Assembly (NCBI GenBank): GCA_017311315.1
Contig: CM029660.1
Location: 32,218,410 to 32,282,409, forward strand
Source of the DNA: Dendrocalamus latiflorus
Lineage: Eukaryota; Streptophyta; Magnoliopsida; Poales; Poaceae
DNA length: 64,000 bases
Reading direction: 5' to 3'
Positions 1 through 12,300 of the stretch are shown piece after piece. The notes below the pieces were generated by a model. The model had not been told where the DNA came from, did no database searches, and saw only the letters and a list, made by a program, of their open reading frames with translations. Within the stretch, counting starts at the first letter, position 1. Every line of letters begins with the position of its first letter. The position numbers and the translations under genes are program-made.

Positions 1-1368
1 ATCGGTTAAGGTAAAAATCTTATATGAAATTTTTATCTAATTCGATCAACAAATGCTCGTTGAATTGTTGATGGATACGAACGGCGTATGAAAAACTGCA
101 TGTGTTGACTTCTATTTTTTATATGTCGAAGGAAATGATTTAGAGCGACTTATAAGTATGTTGAGGTTGGGCCGTGACAACCAACGACACAAGGGCCAAA
201 CAAACGAACGAGGAAAATATGATAGTAAAGCATACAGATAAGTAAACCCATGACAGGGTATTTAAAGCTGAAAATGTATGTACTCTGACCAAAAGCAAAC
301 AAGTATTGATAATGGCAGGAGAACAAATTATACGGGGACATCACTGTTAGCATATATACTAAAATTCATACCACTAAATTTTTTAAAAGTTGATCACCAA
401 TAGATTTAAAACTATCTAGATTGAATATATACAAATTATGGCATTAGTTTTTTGGTTTAACATACTTTCGTAATATTAAAATTTTATTACTATGTCTTAG
501 TGTTAAATTATAAAAAAATAGTGGTTTAAGTCATATCTCAAAAACTATAAAATATCAAAAACATGAAGTAAAAAGGAATGGAGAAAGTATGGGTGCCAGT
601 TGATGGCGCGCAAAGGACAGCATCATGCTAGCTTGGATGAATTGTTTTTCTTTCAATTGATCGATATTTGCCATTTGTCTAAGGGTTGGGTATACTTCCT
701 TGGCTTTTTTTACATGGCGTTGTGAGTATCGTATACAATGCGCATTTGAACATTACTTTTAAATGAAAATATTTTTTATTATAAATCTAGTGACAAGGTT
801 TTAAGATGATAAATTCAAATACTTTTGTGTATATTATAATTCAAAGTGTTAAAAGGTTGATTGCACGTATTTTTTAACAACATCTTAGTAACAATGAAGG
901 GAGTACTTTACGAACAATACTTATATGGCATTTTTTCACAAATAATTGTTCGTAATTGCGCTGTTACATCAGTATGAACTGTTACGTAAATTTAGCTTGA
1001 TAAAAGAATATAGAAATAACAGAAAAAGCATGTCTTAGACTAATAGAAAGAAACAGTGGGGATCATTTGGGCACAGAAATTCCATAACGTGATTGTCATA
1101 ATCACAATCAAGGTATATTAGTGGGGATCATTTGGGTTCAGAAATTCCAGTCTTGATTAACAGTTAACAAAAGAAAACTAACTGGTCATGTGCGTCCGTC
1201 CGGAGGTATGCATGTCGGAGATTCCTATTTTGCTGCCGTCTGCAGAAACAACGGGTGGGTCAGCCGCGCCCAACCCGTTAATCGGCATTTCTCTGACTCA
1301 CTGAGCGAGCCCCGGTCGGACGGCTGTCGATGGAGGAGTCCAGACACCCAGTAGTTCTCAATATTTTA
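1..1368. other. AT-rich intergenic DNA, no gene recognised
   Basis: No open frame with recognisable protein similarity is seen here. The only local structure noted is a direct repeat of about 31 bp: the motif starting GTGGGGATCATTTGGG is found at 1056 and again at 1121, both followed by CAGAAATTCCA, so the period is 65 bp. The rest is low-complexity AT-rich sequence. Confidence 0.6.
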
Positions 1369-1422
1369 CCTATATATATGTATATATATATATATGTATA
1401 TATATATATGTATATATATATG

Positions 1423-1467
<45 letters not shown>

Positions 1468-1478
1468 GTATATATAGG
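1369..1478. repeat. (TA)n/GTATATA microsatellite, left flank of foldback element
   Basis: The stretch is an imperfect run of TATATA with interspersed GTATATA units. It directly abuts the foldback element at 1484-1843, and a second dinucleotide repeat lies on the other side of that element. The short frame through it encodes only Tyr/Ile/Met low complexity and is not a gene. Confidence 0.85.
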
Positions 1479-1483
1479 GAATA

Positions 1484-1839
1484 TATGCTATGCACTCAAG
1501 CTTACGATGCAATCATGGTGCGCTCCAACTAAAAAAGTAGCAAAAAATTCTCAAAAAAATTCTACATGTACTTCTAAACTTGCTCTACCTATGTATAAAA
1601 TTTTAAGTTCAAATTCATTATATGTTAAGAGTAGTAAAAAATAGAAAAAGCTGACAAATGTTTAGAGTTCAAATTTATCGAATTTTTCTCTTTTTCTTTA
1701 CTCTTAACATATAACGAATTTGAACTTAAAATTTTATACATATGAGGAGTAAACCATGAGGTACACGTAAAAAAATTCAGAATTTTAAACAACTCCTTTT
1801 AGTTGGTGTGCATTATGATTTCACAATAAGCTTGAGTGT

Positions 1840-1843
<4 letters not shown>
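1484..1843. mobile_element. Foldback MITE between dinucleotide repeats, Micron-like
   Basis: The segment is one long imperfect inverted repeat. The left arm begins CACTCAAGCTTACGATGCAAT near 1490 and the right arm ends with its inverse, AAGCTTGAGTG, near 1838. Inner arms match over about 60 bp (ATAAAATTTTAAGTTCAAAT near 1596 against ATTTGAACTTAAAATTTTAT near 1720). The unit is bounded by (TA)n on the left and (GT)n(AT)n on the right. That is the hallmark of the rice Micron family, which targets microsatellites (established knowledge). Assignment to Micron itself is an inference from structure. It has no coding capacity. Confidence 0.6.

Positions 1844-1884
<41 letters not shown>
1843..1884. 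repeat. (GT)n(AT)n microsatellite, right flank of foldback element
   Basis: A run of about 14 GT units is followed by about 7 AT units. Together with the (TA)n at 1369-1478 it brackets the foldback element. Confidence 0.85.
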
Positions 1885-1945
1885 GACATGGACTAGGCCC
1901 TGATCTATTATACTCTATAGAGAAACATCTTTGTGGGTCCCCATT

Positions 1946-1959
1946 TGGTATCAGAGCCA
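1946..1959 (+). other. tRNA-iMet primer binding site of a decayed reverse-transcribing element
   Basis: The motif TGGTATCAGAGCCA is complementary to the 3' end of plant initiator tRNA-Met. This primer site is used by many LTR retrotransposons and by plant pararetroviruses. It lies just upstream of the degenerate movement-protein/coat-like frames at 2240-5098 and is in the same orientation, so it probably belongs to the same element. No matching LTR pair was found around it. Confidence 0.65.
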
Positions 1960-2239
1960 TCTTGGTGCCTGAGCTCCCCCAAGCCATCTTCTCTGAAAGG
2001 GGGAAGAGGGGTATGGTAGTAGGCCGTAGTTGTGGAGATCCCCAAGGTGTGGCAGTATTCCGAGACGCGTAGATCCCGAAGCCTCTAGCAGGTAAGACTA
2101 AAGTCGTGTTGCCTAGTAAGTCATCAAGAGAGCGCAGTAAATGGTGTAAATCATTGACTGGGTAAGCTTGTTAGGGGTATAGGTTGATTGCAATCCAGGG
2201 TTCACCCTACCGTTATCTGAAAACTACCTATCCAAAAGG

Positions 2240-5098
2240 TTGATCTTTTTAGTGAGATTTTCCCTGCCATTGATAGGAAAACTACCTATCCAACCTCCTT
2301 TATCCTTGTATAAGATGTCTTGGTTAGCCAAATCTCTTGGTGTAACTTACCGTCTGGAAGCCTCTTGCAGTAACGATAGGTCTATCAAAACAATGTCGGT
2401 TAAGAATGTTTTGTCTGTCTGCTTTGAGGATATAGAGAAAAGTATTGCAAACTGAAAAGTACCTAAAGTAAATATTAAGGATATATATCATATGGGAACA
2501 TTTTCTCTACGTTCTGATTATTGTATTAAAACTATAGAAAAAAACTCTTCCTATTAGTTTTTTGCATAAAACATTGTATCTTCTCCTTGAAAAAGAAATC
2601 AATTGTGTAAAAGCAAAGTCTCAATATCATTATTTACATTTTGGTTTGGTTCAAGTTGCTATCCGATCTTTAACTCAAAAGGGTTTAAATATTTTTTGTG
2701 TTGGCCTATTTGAGAGATTACAGAAATAAAAGATTTAAGGACCCTTTATTAGAAATGGTTGAAGTTAGTCTTAGTAACGGTCCAGTATTATTTAACACTT
2801 TCCTATAGTTTTCTGTATCTCTTTCAGATTTAAATATCCATAAGGTTTTGACCTTAAGCTTACAAACATCTAGCTTTGATCTTGAACCTGGAATTGAAAA
2901 CAATCACATTATCACTCCAAAAATCTTGAAGTGGGATGAGATAACACTTCCTGAGAAGTGGACTCCTCCAAGCAGTAGAACCAAAAGTCACTCAACAAAC
3001 TATGACACCAGAAAGACATGTTAAGATAACATTCTTCTAAAAAAAAGAATAGTCTTCCTTTAATCAAGACCCTCTATTACCCTCGACAATAGACCACAAT
3101 TAAAGCCAAATAATATTATCTATGCAACTTATGAGGATAATCAGTATGGGCCATCAATATCATATTTTTGAGATCAATGTTATAGAGGAGGAGGAAGAAC
3201 ATCATGAGTTTGAAATTGATAAGGATCCTCTTAGAAGAAATCTTGATCTTCCTAAAAACAAGATTAAACTTGAAAGATATTACAAAAATGTAGACAATCG
3301 TTATATTAAAAGAATAAGAGAAGTTTGGTAAAAAAATAAAAGAACAAAAAAGACATATTTACTTCTTTGATTGGTATGAAAATAGTCAGATCATACACCT
3401 TGAAGAATTCTTCAAACCAAAGAGTAAATTGAAAACCAAAACTAAACCAAAGTCAGATCTAGATGAGTTAAACTCTGAACTGGATAAACTAAGGTCTGAA
3501 ATAGATAATCTAAAATCTGATCGAAATAATCTAAAGTCTGGTGACTTAAGTATCATAAAAAAGGTCTCAAAACAATGGAAGACCTTTGGTGGAAAGATTG
3601 AAGAATATGTCCATCCTCCCTTTGAATCTATCCAACTGCCAAATAATGCCCAAGGAGAAAGCTCCAAACCATCCCCATTAAAAAAATATTTCTAGAAGCT
3701 CTTATGGTGATCCTATAAAAGTGGAACACGTAGGTCACCAAGTGGAACAACAAAACTTTGCAAACATATCTTTATATGCTCTTGGACAACAAACGAATCG
3801 TATCAAGAATATCCTTTTGGAAGGCTCCAAGTCAAGCAAGACTGAGGTGAAGGTAAACTATTCATCTAGCTTTCAATTTGAATCATCTAGTACTCAGTCT
3901 GTTACTCCTTTGTTTACCCCACAAATAATAAGTCCTAATATAAAACTTGGGAAACAAAAGGCAATAGGATCATCTATATCTAAAGAATTGGTTATTGAGT
4001 TAGCCAATAAATTAAATAACTTAAAGGTAAACAAAAAATATCAATCAAATCTCTAATGGAGAAAATAATGACATGATCAGTAAGATTTTTAAACCTGCTA
4101 CTTATACTGCTAGGACAAGAAATTACTATTTTAGACCAACTTATGCTAATCTACAATTTGAAGAAAGGCCTCAAATTAGTAATATGACATATTTTAATGG
4201 AAAAGAAATTGTAGAATGGCATATATATGGATAGACAGAATATCAAATATTTACCCTTCACCATCAAATGATCATGTATGCTAATGCTTGCATAGCTAGT
4301 GGTAACCTAGAAAGAAAAACAGCCTCAATGATTGTTGTTGGATTCTCTGGTCAATTGAGAGGCTAATGGGATCACTACTTGGATACTGATCAGAAGCAAG
4401 CAATTATTGATGCAGTCAAGATAGACGAAAATGGAAGCCCTATAGTCCGGGTAGATATGCATGGAAATCCTATTAGTAACATTTTTGATGCCCTAACTAC
4501 TTTAGTCTACAATATAGTCTATCATTTTGTTGGAAATTATCAAGATATTTATGAGAAAAATAGAGAACAATTAATAAACCTAAGATGCAAAACTATGTTA
4601 GATTTTAGGTGGTATAAAGATACATTCTTATCAAAACTATATACTCTACCTGATCCTAATTAAGACTTTTGGAAAGGAAAATATATTTCTGGACTACCAC
4701 CTTTATTTGTTGAAAAAGTTAGAAAGTCTTTAAGAAAAGAAGGAGAAGGTAGTATAAATTATCAACATCTAGATATACACAAAATCACCCAAAAAATAGA
4801 GTTAGTAGGTGCTGAACTGTGTAATGACTATAAAATTAAGAATCAACTTAAAAAACAAAAGGTCATTGGGAAAAAAGAAATGGGAGACATTTGCTATCAA
4901 TTTGGATTTTGAGATCCACATGAAAGTAGGAATAAAGGAAAGTATATTAAATGATTTAGAAAAAATCATGTTAACAACAAGAAAGAGGCATATTATATTA
5001 AGAGAAAGTGATATATAAAACCTCTTAAGAAAGATAATAAACCAAGGGAAACTGTATGCAACAAATGTGGATTAAAGGGTCATATAGCTACCCGATCA
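2240..5098 (+). pseudogene. Decayed pararetrovirus-like element (movement-protein and coat/gag-like fragments)
   Basis: The region is a string of short plus-strand frames broken by many stops and frameshifts. In order: fragments resembling a plant-virus 30K-type movement protein (about 2300-2940); an acidic and coiled-coil segment (about 3170-3690, heptad-like Leu/Asp/Lys repeats); a linker; a gag/coat-like core (about 4379-4920); and a partial zinc knuckle at 5057-5098. The knuckle keeps Cys-X2-Cys-X4-His, but the last Cys position reads Ser (TCA). No protease, reverse transcriptase or RNase H follows. Family assignment rests on pattern recognition of movement protein plus coat/CCHC order, as in Caulimoviridae-type endogenous copies. 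An LTR retrotransposon that carries a movement protein remains possible. It is clearly non-functional as it stands. Confidence 0.5.
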
Positions 5099-5569
5099 AC
5101 CTATCTAAGCTGACAAGGCTAGTCACCCTCATCATTAGAGATCGACACGTCGGAGGAGCTTATGGCTAAGCATCACCAGAGTAAGGACGTACCACTCCAC
5201 AATCACTCCCCCATTGTTGACGAGGCTATGGACTCCACCCTCCATCACTATGCATCTATGCCAAGCACATGGAGATGACAAGACTTGAAGGCAACGACCA
5301 ATGCGTAGTTTAATCGGAAGTGTTTCGCAAATCCGATCCATGGGAGTAATTAATTGGGAACCTTTCGAGTCTCCGGAAATCAGGAGACCACATCACCTAT
5401 GAAGCGCATCCAATCAAAGGGAACTGTAATTTCGCTCTCTAAAGAATTAATAAAATGCATTCTTCCCGATCCTTTTGTTTCCTTTGAAGCTCCCTCCTCG
5501 TATGTCATATACGCGTTTCCTTTGAAGCTCAAGATGTGGCCTCTCCACTGGCCGGGCCTGGCCGCCGGG
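5099..5569. other. No gene recognised between decayed element and hairpin element
   Basis: Short frames here show no recognisable domain. The stretch may be the tail of the decayed pararetrovirus-like element or host intergenic DNA; nothing in the sequence decides between these. Confidence 0.4.
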
Positions 5570-5954
5570 GTGATCTATTTAGGCCAAATTTTTTCTATGT
5601 TAGCCTTTTTTAAAAAAAATATTCATATTTAGACCCTTGGTAGTTTTAATTCCGTTTTTGGACCCAGGGGGTCGGCACCGTGACCCACGGCTCCGATGCA
5701 ATACGTCTCGGCGCCGTGATCCACGGCTCCGAGGTCCATGGACTATGCCCACTGCACCAGATAACCTGCCTGCATGTGCGGGCCTGGGACCTCGGAGCCG
5801 TGGATCACGGCGCCGAGACGTATTACCTCGAAGCCGTGGGTCACGGCGCCGACCCCCTGGGTCCAAATACGGAATTAAAACTACCAGGGGTCTAAATGTG
5901 AATATTTTTCAAAAAAAAAAGGCTAAAATAGAAAAAATTCGGCTATTTAGGTGG
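5570..5954. mobile_element. Long near-perfect hairpin (foldback MITE)
   Basis: Left arm about 5570-5737 and right arm about 5787-5952 are inverse complements over roughly 165 bp, with a loop of about 50 bp. The match starts with CTATTTAGG at the left and its inverse CTATTTAGGTG orientation at the right, and runs through the AAAAA tracts. It then passes GACCCAGGGGGTCGG and two CCGTGAYCCACGGCTCCGA units in each arm. The GC-rich inner units are themselves partly dyad. A transcript through this unit would fold into a single long duplex. It lies about 370 bp downstream of the CPN20 stop codon. No coding capacity; the frames predicted across it are repeat artefacts. Confidence 0.85.
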
Positions 5955-6327
5955 GTGCAAAAACACGGAAGAAGCACCGAAGTGCGTTGCCTTGAGACAA
6001 AACTCAGCCGTCCGATTCGGAAAAAGGGAGGACCAGATCAAACGCTAGAACGCAAACACGAGAGTACGAGCACTCCAGAACATTACAAAATGTGGCAAAG
6101 AACGGAGGGGAAGGTGAGCGTGTTTGGCCCCAAAACGTCCTTCGTAAACAAATTCAGTATCACCTTACAACGTTCATAGCCCAGAAAAAGTGGTTTGTAA
6201 ATTGTGACCATACGGTTCTATGATTATCGGGGACAACACATCTCAGGCAAAGCGACGATCACCACAAAGCAATCTTACCACTTGCTACCGTGTCTTTGTG
6301 AACTTCTCAAAATTGAAATAAACCATC

Positions 6328-9300
6328 TTAAGAGAGGGCAGCCATCACGTCCGATACTTTCAACACAATGTAATTCGTACCATCAGCACCCTTGAACTCA
6401 CTGCCTGCATACTTGGAGTACAGCACAGTGCTGCCCGCTGACACTGACAATGGCTGCCTCTTGCCTTCCTCATCTAGAGGGCCTGGGCCAACGGCTACAA
6501 CCTGCATTCAGATGGAAAACAAAGTAAACTCCTGCAAGTTCAATTTGCACTAGCAACACAAATATAATTCCTGCGTTGGAGTGTCCCTAACAATTTAGGT
6601 TCACAGCTATAGAACAAGGACAACAATATAATTGATAAGTGGACTAATGGTAAGAACTGACTGTTCCGATGGATGGCTTCTCCTTAGTTGTTTCGGTGAG
6701 AATAAGGCCGCCAGCAGTTTTATCTTCAGCCTCAGCAACCTGTCAAAAATGCAGGCCAGGAAAGCATTGTTACCCCAGGCTATCCGGGTAGCATAAGGGC
6801 AAGACATAAGGTCAACTCAAAATTCCCCGAATCCACTACTTATAAATTATAGGATCCAAGACGAAAACTGTTTCAATAGCAAATAATTATAATATAAAAA
6901 TACCTTGATGAGAACCCGATCATTGAGAGGCTTCATGTCTTTGACATCATCGGTCTCAAGAATACCTATGATATCATCCTCTTTTAGAATAAGGTGTTTG
7001 GAGTCGTTGAATTCAACCTCAGTCCCAGCGTACTTTGAATATACAACTTGAGCTCCGGTCTACATGACAAACATAATATTAGCGCATAGTATATATTATT
7101 TCCTAGGCAACCACAGTAAACAGCATTCTTGCATTGACACGATCATCCATACTGTCACTACAATGCATAAAGACCCAAATAATAAGCAACAGAATGCATA
7201 AAAACAAGTACATTGACAGGTTTATTGCATCCAACTTTTCAGATGACAGGTAATACATCAAGCTATACTTGCTACACTCAAGCCCTACAGCTTGACTCTC
7301 CTGGTCGCATGCTGATTTTCTTACTTCAGTTAGGTTGAGGTCATCCCAACCTCAGTTGGGTTCCAATCAAATTGAAACACAAACCGGAAGATGAACAGTT
7401 GAGCAGCCATATTCGTAGGACTGGAAAATCAATCTGCGAGCAACCAAATACTGTCTTTTTACAGAAATTCAACTTACGTGAAAAACCAGTGTACAACTAA
7501 TGAAAATAATCATGGCCCCATAACAAGTATCACTATAGGATATCACCAATATAACCTTATGTTACATACATTTACAATAGATTAGATGATGAGGCCCAAA
7601 CAAACGTTGTTTGTTATGACCGGCATCCCGTATGAGCGTCGGAAACGCACGGGAGAAGTGCAAACCGGCCATTAGGAGAGTCCTTGGTCCATAAGACCTT
7701 CCCTCATTAGGTTTCTACCTTTTCTATCCATAAGCATTAGAATCTAGATTAATTTGTTAGGGAGGATAAATAGCCTCACCTGGGATTGAATAAAGCAAGC
7801 AGAGCAACTTTCGGTTGCAGGCTTCCCTGCGAAATCTCCTCCCCTGTTCCGCCGGTGCCCTAGCCTCACGGCTCCCTCACGCCGCCGGGTGGGGTTCAAG
7901 CCCCGGCCGCCGGTTGCTCACCGTTACTCCCTCCGGAACCTCCGCTATCCCCTAAGCCCTTCCAATCTGGTATCAGATATGCCGGGTTCTGATGAGGGCG
8001 ACCAGCAGCTGAAGAAACCGCCGCCGCCGCCGGCTGATCCCATCGCCAAGGCATTGTCCGAGATTGCTCTGTAGATGGCGTCCGTCGCGGCGCGCTTGGA
8101 AGCTCTGGAAGCTCGGCCGCCGGCGACTACCACCACTCCTCCAGCCACCCTTCCGCCCGCCACCACCCTTCCGCCCGCCACCACTCTTCCGATTCCCATC
8201 CACCACATTCAATTTCCCCACTCGCCATCGCCGATTCCCAGTGGGCCGCCGCTCCCTTTGAGACCACCCTTCCCGTCCGGACTGGAGACAGGGTCGGGTA
8301 GTGCAGGCGCCGGTTTAGGCGCTCCTCGCTTCCACAAGCTCGAGTTCTCCACATACGACGGCAGGGAGGATCCTCTCCATTGGCTCAACCGGTGCGAGCA
8401 ATTCTTCCGTGGCCAACGCACCCTGGCCTCGGATCGCGTGTGGCTCGCATCGTACCATCTGACGGGTGCTGCCCAGACGTGGTATTATGCCTTGGAACAG
8501 GACGAGGGCATGCCTTCCTGGGAGCGCTTCAAGGATTTGTGCCACCTCCGTTTCGGGCCGCCAATTCGCGCCAATCGATTGGCGGAACTCGCCCGTTTGC
8601 CGTTCCTCTCCACCGTCCAGGATTACCAGGAGCGTTTTAATGCACTTCTCTGCCACGCGCCGCACCTCTTACCGACCCAGAAGGTGGAGTTGTTCACCGG
8701 GGGTCTTCCAGAACACATTAAGATCGACATCGAACTCCGGGAACCACGCGATCTGCAGACGGCGATGCACCTTGCGCGGGCGTATGAACGCCGCGCCAAG
8801 ACGTCACCCCCAGCACTGCTAAAGCGACCGCCCCGGCCTCCTCTACGGCCGCCGCTGGCCCTGCCCACGCCGCAGCGGGCAGCCACTGTACCCTCGGCTA
8901 CGCCGGCGCACCCGCCAGCCCTGCCGCCACCGGCACCACCTGCGACCGCACTGCCGGCTCCCTCCCGGCCGTTTCGCCGCCTCTCCCCGGCTGAATTGGC
9001 CGACCGCCGACGGCTGGGGCTGTGCTACAATTGCGACGAGCAGTACGTCCGTGGCCACAAGTGCCAGCGGCTGTTCTTCATTGAGGTGACTGACTTCCTG
9101 GACGACGACACCGCCGAGGACCCCAGCGGGGCGGCAGTGGACAAGGCCACGTCTGACTTGCCCGTGGTCTCCCTCCATGCGATCGCCGGCATTCGCACGG
9201 AGGACACCATGCACCTCCATGTTCACATCCAGGGCCTCCGGCTTTTGGCGTTGCTCGACTCCAGCTCCACCCATAACTTCCTCAATGCCGGGGTCCTGCG

Positions 9301-12300
9301 CCGACTCCAGTTGGCAACGTCGGACAGCGCCAATATGCGCGTCGCGGTGGCCAATGGCGACCGGGTCCCCTGCAAGGGCGTGGCCCGCGATGTCGCCATG
9401 AGCATCGGCACCGAAAACTTCTCCATCAACTGCTACGGCATCGACTTAGGCGGGTTCGACCTCGTCCTCGGCGTCGATTTTCTCCGCACCTTGGGACCCA
9501 TCCTTTGGGACTTCGAGGACCTCTGCATGGCTTTTTGGCGAGGCAACCGGCGGGTCTTCTGGAAGGGCCTGGGCTCCCTCCGCGACGACGCTCTCCAGCC
9601 GGCCCTTCACGCCATCACCGGTGCGCCTCAACAGCCCCTCTTGGACCGCCTCCTGCACCAATACGGCTCGATCTTCGCGGAACCACGGGGTCTCCCACCG
9701 GTCCGGCCCTATGATCACCACATCCACCTCTTGCCGGGTACTACGCCGGTGGCCGTCCGTCCGTACCGCTACCCACAGTTGCAGAAGGATGAGCTGGAAC
9801 GCCAGTGCGCCGCCATGATGGAGCAGGGCATCATCCGGCCGAGCACCTCTCCATTCTCTGCGCCGGTACTCTTGGTCAAAAAGGCGGACGACTCATGGCG
9901 GTTCTGCATTGACTACCGAGCACTCAATGACAAGACCTCCAAGGACAAGTTTCCGATACCGGTCGTGGACGAGCTCCTCGACGAGCTCCATGGCGCTCAG
10001 TTTTTCACCAAGCTGGACCTCCGTTCCGGTTACCACCAGGTACGCATGCATCCGGCAGACATTGAGAAGACAGCCTTTCGCACCCACCACGGCCATTTCG
10101 AGTTCCTCGTCATGCCCTTCGGCCTGTCCAACGCGCCGGCAACGTTCCAGGCCCTCATGAACGACGTCCTCCGTCCATTCCTTCGCAAGTTCGTGCTCGT
10201 GTTCTTCGACGACATACTCATCTACAGTTCGTCGTAGTCCGAACATTTGCAGCATGTTCGCCTCGTCTTCGACGCACTCCGCGCCCACGCCTTGCACCTA
10301 AAGCGCTCTAAGTGCTCTTTTGGGGCGCCTTCGGTCGCCTACCTCGGCCACGTCATCTCCGTCAACGGCGTTGCCATGGACAGCGACAAGGTCGCTGCCG
10401 TCGCCTCCTGGCTAGTGCCCCGCTCGGCCTGGGGACTGCGAGGGTTCCTGGGCCTCGCTGGCTACTACCGGAAGTTCATCCGAGATTTCGGCACGATAGC
10501 GGCACCACTAACGAAGCTCCTGCGCAAAGACGCTTTCGCCTGGAAGGATGATGCCGCAGCAGCATTCCAGGCGCTGAAACAGGCTCTGACAACGGGACCG
10601 GTCCTGCAGATGCCCGCCTTCGACCAGCTGTTTATCATCGACTGCGACGCCTCAGGCACTGGCTTTGGCGCCGTCCTCCACCAGGGCGCCGGTCCCCTGG
10701 CGTTCTTCAGCAAACGATTTGCTGCCCGCCATCTCAAGCTGGCAGCCTATGAGCGGGAGCTTATCGGCCTTGTGCAGGCCGTCCGACACTGGCGTCCTTA
10801 CCTGTGGGGACGCCGCTTCCTCATCCGCACCGACCACTTCAGCCTCAAGTTTCTGTTGGATCAGCGACTCTCGACGATCCCGCAGCATCAGTGGATCAGC
10901 AAATTGTTCGGCTTCGACTTCACCGTGGAATATCGTCCCGGGCGCCTCAACACGGTGGCGGACGCACTTTCACGCCGCGACTCGGAATCCGCCGCCATCC
11001 ATGCTCTCTCGGGACCTTCGTTCCACCTCTTTGACGAGATCCGCTCCGCGACGGCCACCGACGAGGAGGCGAGCCGCCTCCGCCAGCAGCTCCAGGACGG
11101 TGCCATTGGGGCGCCCTGGCGTACAGCCGACGGCCTCCTGCTCCATGGCTCGCGCGTCTTCGTGCCGGCACAGCCAGACTTGCGCCATCAGGTGCTCTCC
11201 CTGGCCCATGCGGCAGGTCACGAGGGCATCCAGAAGACACTCCAACGCCTGCGCGCGGACTTCTACATTCCTGGCGACAGGTCGGTTGTACGGAACTATG
11301 TGCGCTCCTGCCTCACCTGCCAGCGCAACAAGACAGAGACTCTGCAGCCGGCGGGCCTGTTGCAGCCCCTCGACGTGCCATCCCAGGTGTGGGCCGACAT
11401 CTCGATGGACTTCATCGAGGGCTTGCCGAAGGTACATGGGAAGTCAGTAATCCTCACCGTCGTCGACCGCTTCTCCATGTACGCGCACTTCATCGCGCTC
11501 GGCCACCCATACTCTGCAGCATCCGTCGCCCGGGCCTTCTTCGATGAAATCGTCTGCCTCCACGGTTTCCCCACCTCCATCGTCAGCGATCGCGACCCGG
11601 TCTTCACCGGCCACATGTGGCGCGACCTTTTCAAGATGGCCGGCGTCAAACTCCGTATGAGCACGGCCTTTCACCCTCAGACGGACGGTCAGTCAGAGGT
11701 CGTCAACAAGGTCATTGCTATGTACCTACGCTGTGTCACGGGGGATCGACCTCGCGCTTGGGTCGAATGGCTGCCATGGGCAGGGTATTGCTACAACACT
11801 TCGTTCCACACCGCGCTGCGCACCACTCCCTTCCAGGTGGTCTACGGCCGGCCTCCTCCGCCACTATTGCCGTACCCGGCCGGTGCGGCCAAGACTGACA
11901 CGGTGGACGCTCTTCTGCGCAACCGTGATGACTTTCTCGCAATGGTCCGCGATCGCCTCCTCCAGGCGCAGCAGTACGCCAAGCGCTACTACGACGACCA
12001 CCATCGCGACTTGGAGTTTGCGGTGGGCGACTGGGTGTGGTTGCGTCTCCTCCACCGACCGGCTCATACATTGGAGCCCCGGCCCAAGGGGAAGCTCGGT
12101 CCACGCTACGCGGGACCGTTCCAGGTCCGGGAGCGGATCGGCCAGGTGGCCTACCGTCTCCAGCTTCCGGAAGGCTCCAGACTTCATGATGTCTTTCATG
12201 TGGGGCTGCTAAAGCTGTTCCACGGCGATCCTCCATCGACGATGCCTCCGATGCCGCCTACGCACGATGGCCGACTGCTGCCCGCCCCGGAGCGCGTCCT

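Noticed and set aside
8072..8074. Programmed readthrough of TAG in the gypsy gag, since both internal stops are amber.
   Set aside because: The two stops lie at unrelated positions (near the gag start and inside RT) and the protease motif is also altered. Random C-to-T decay explains this better.
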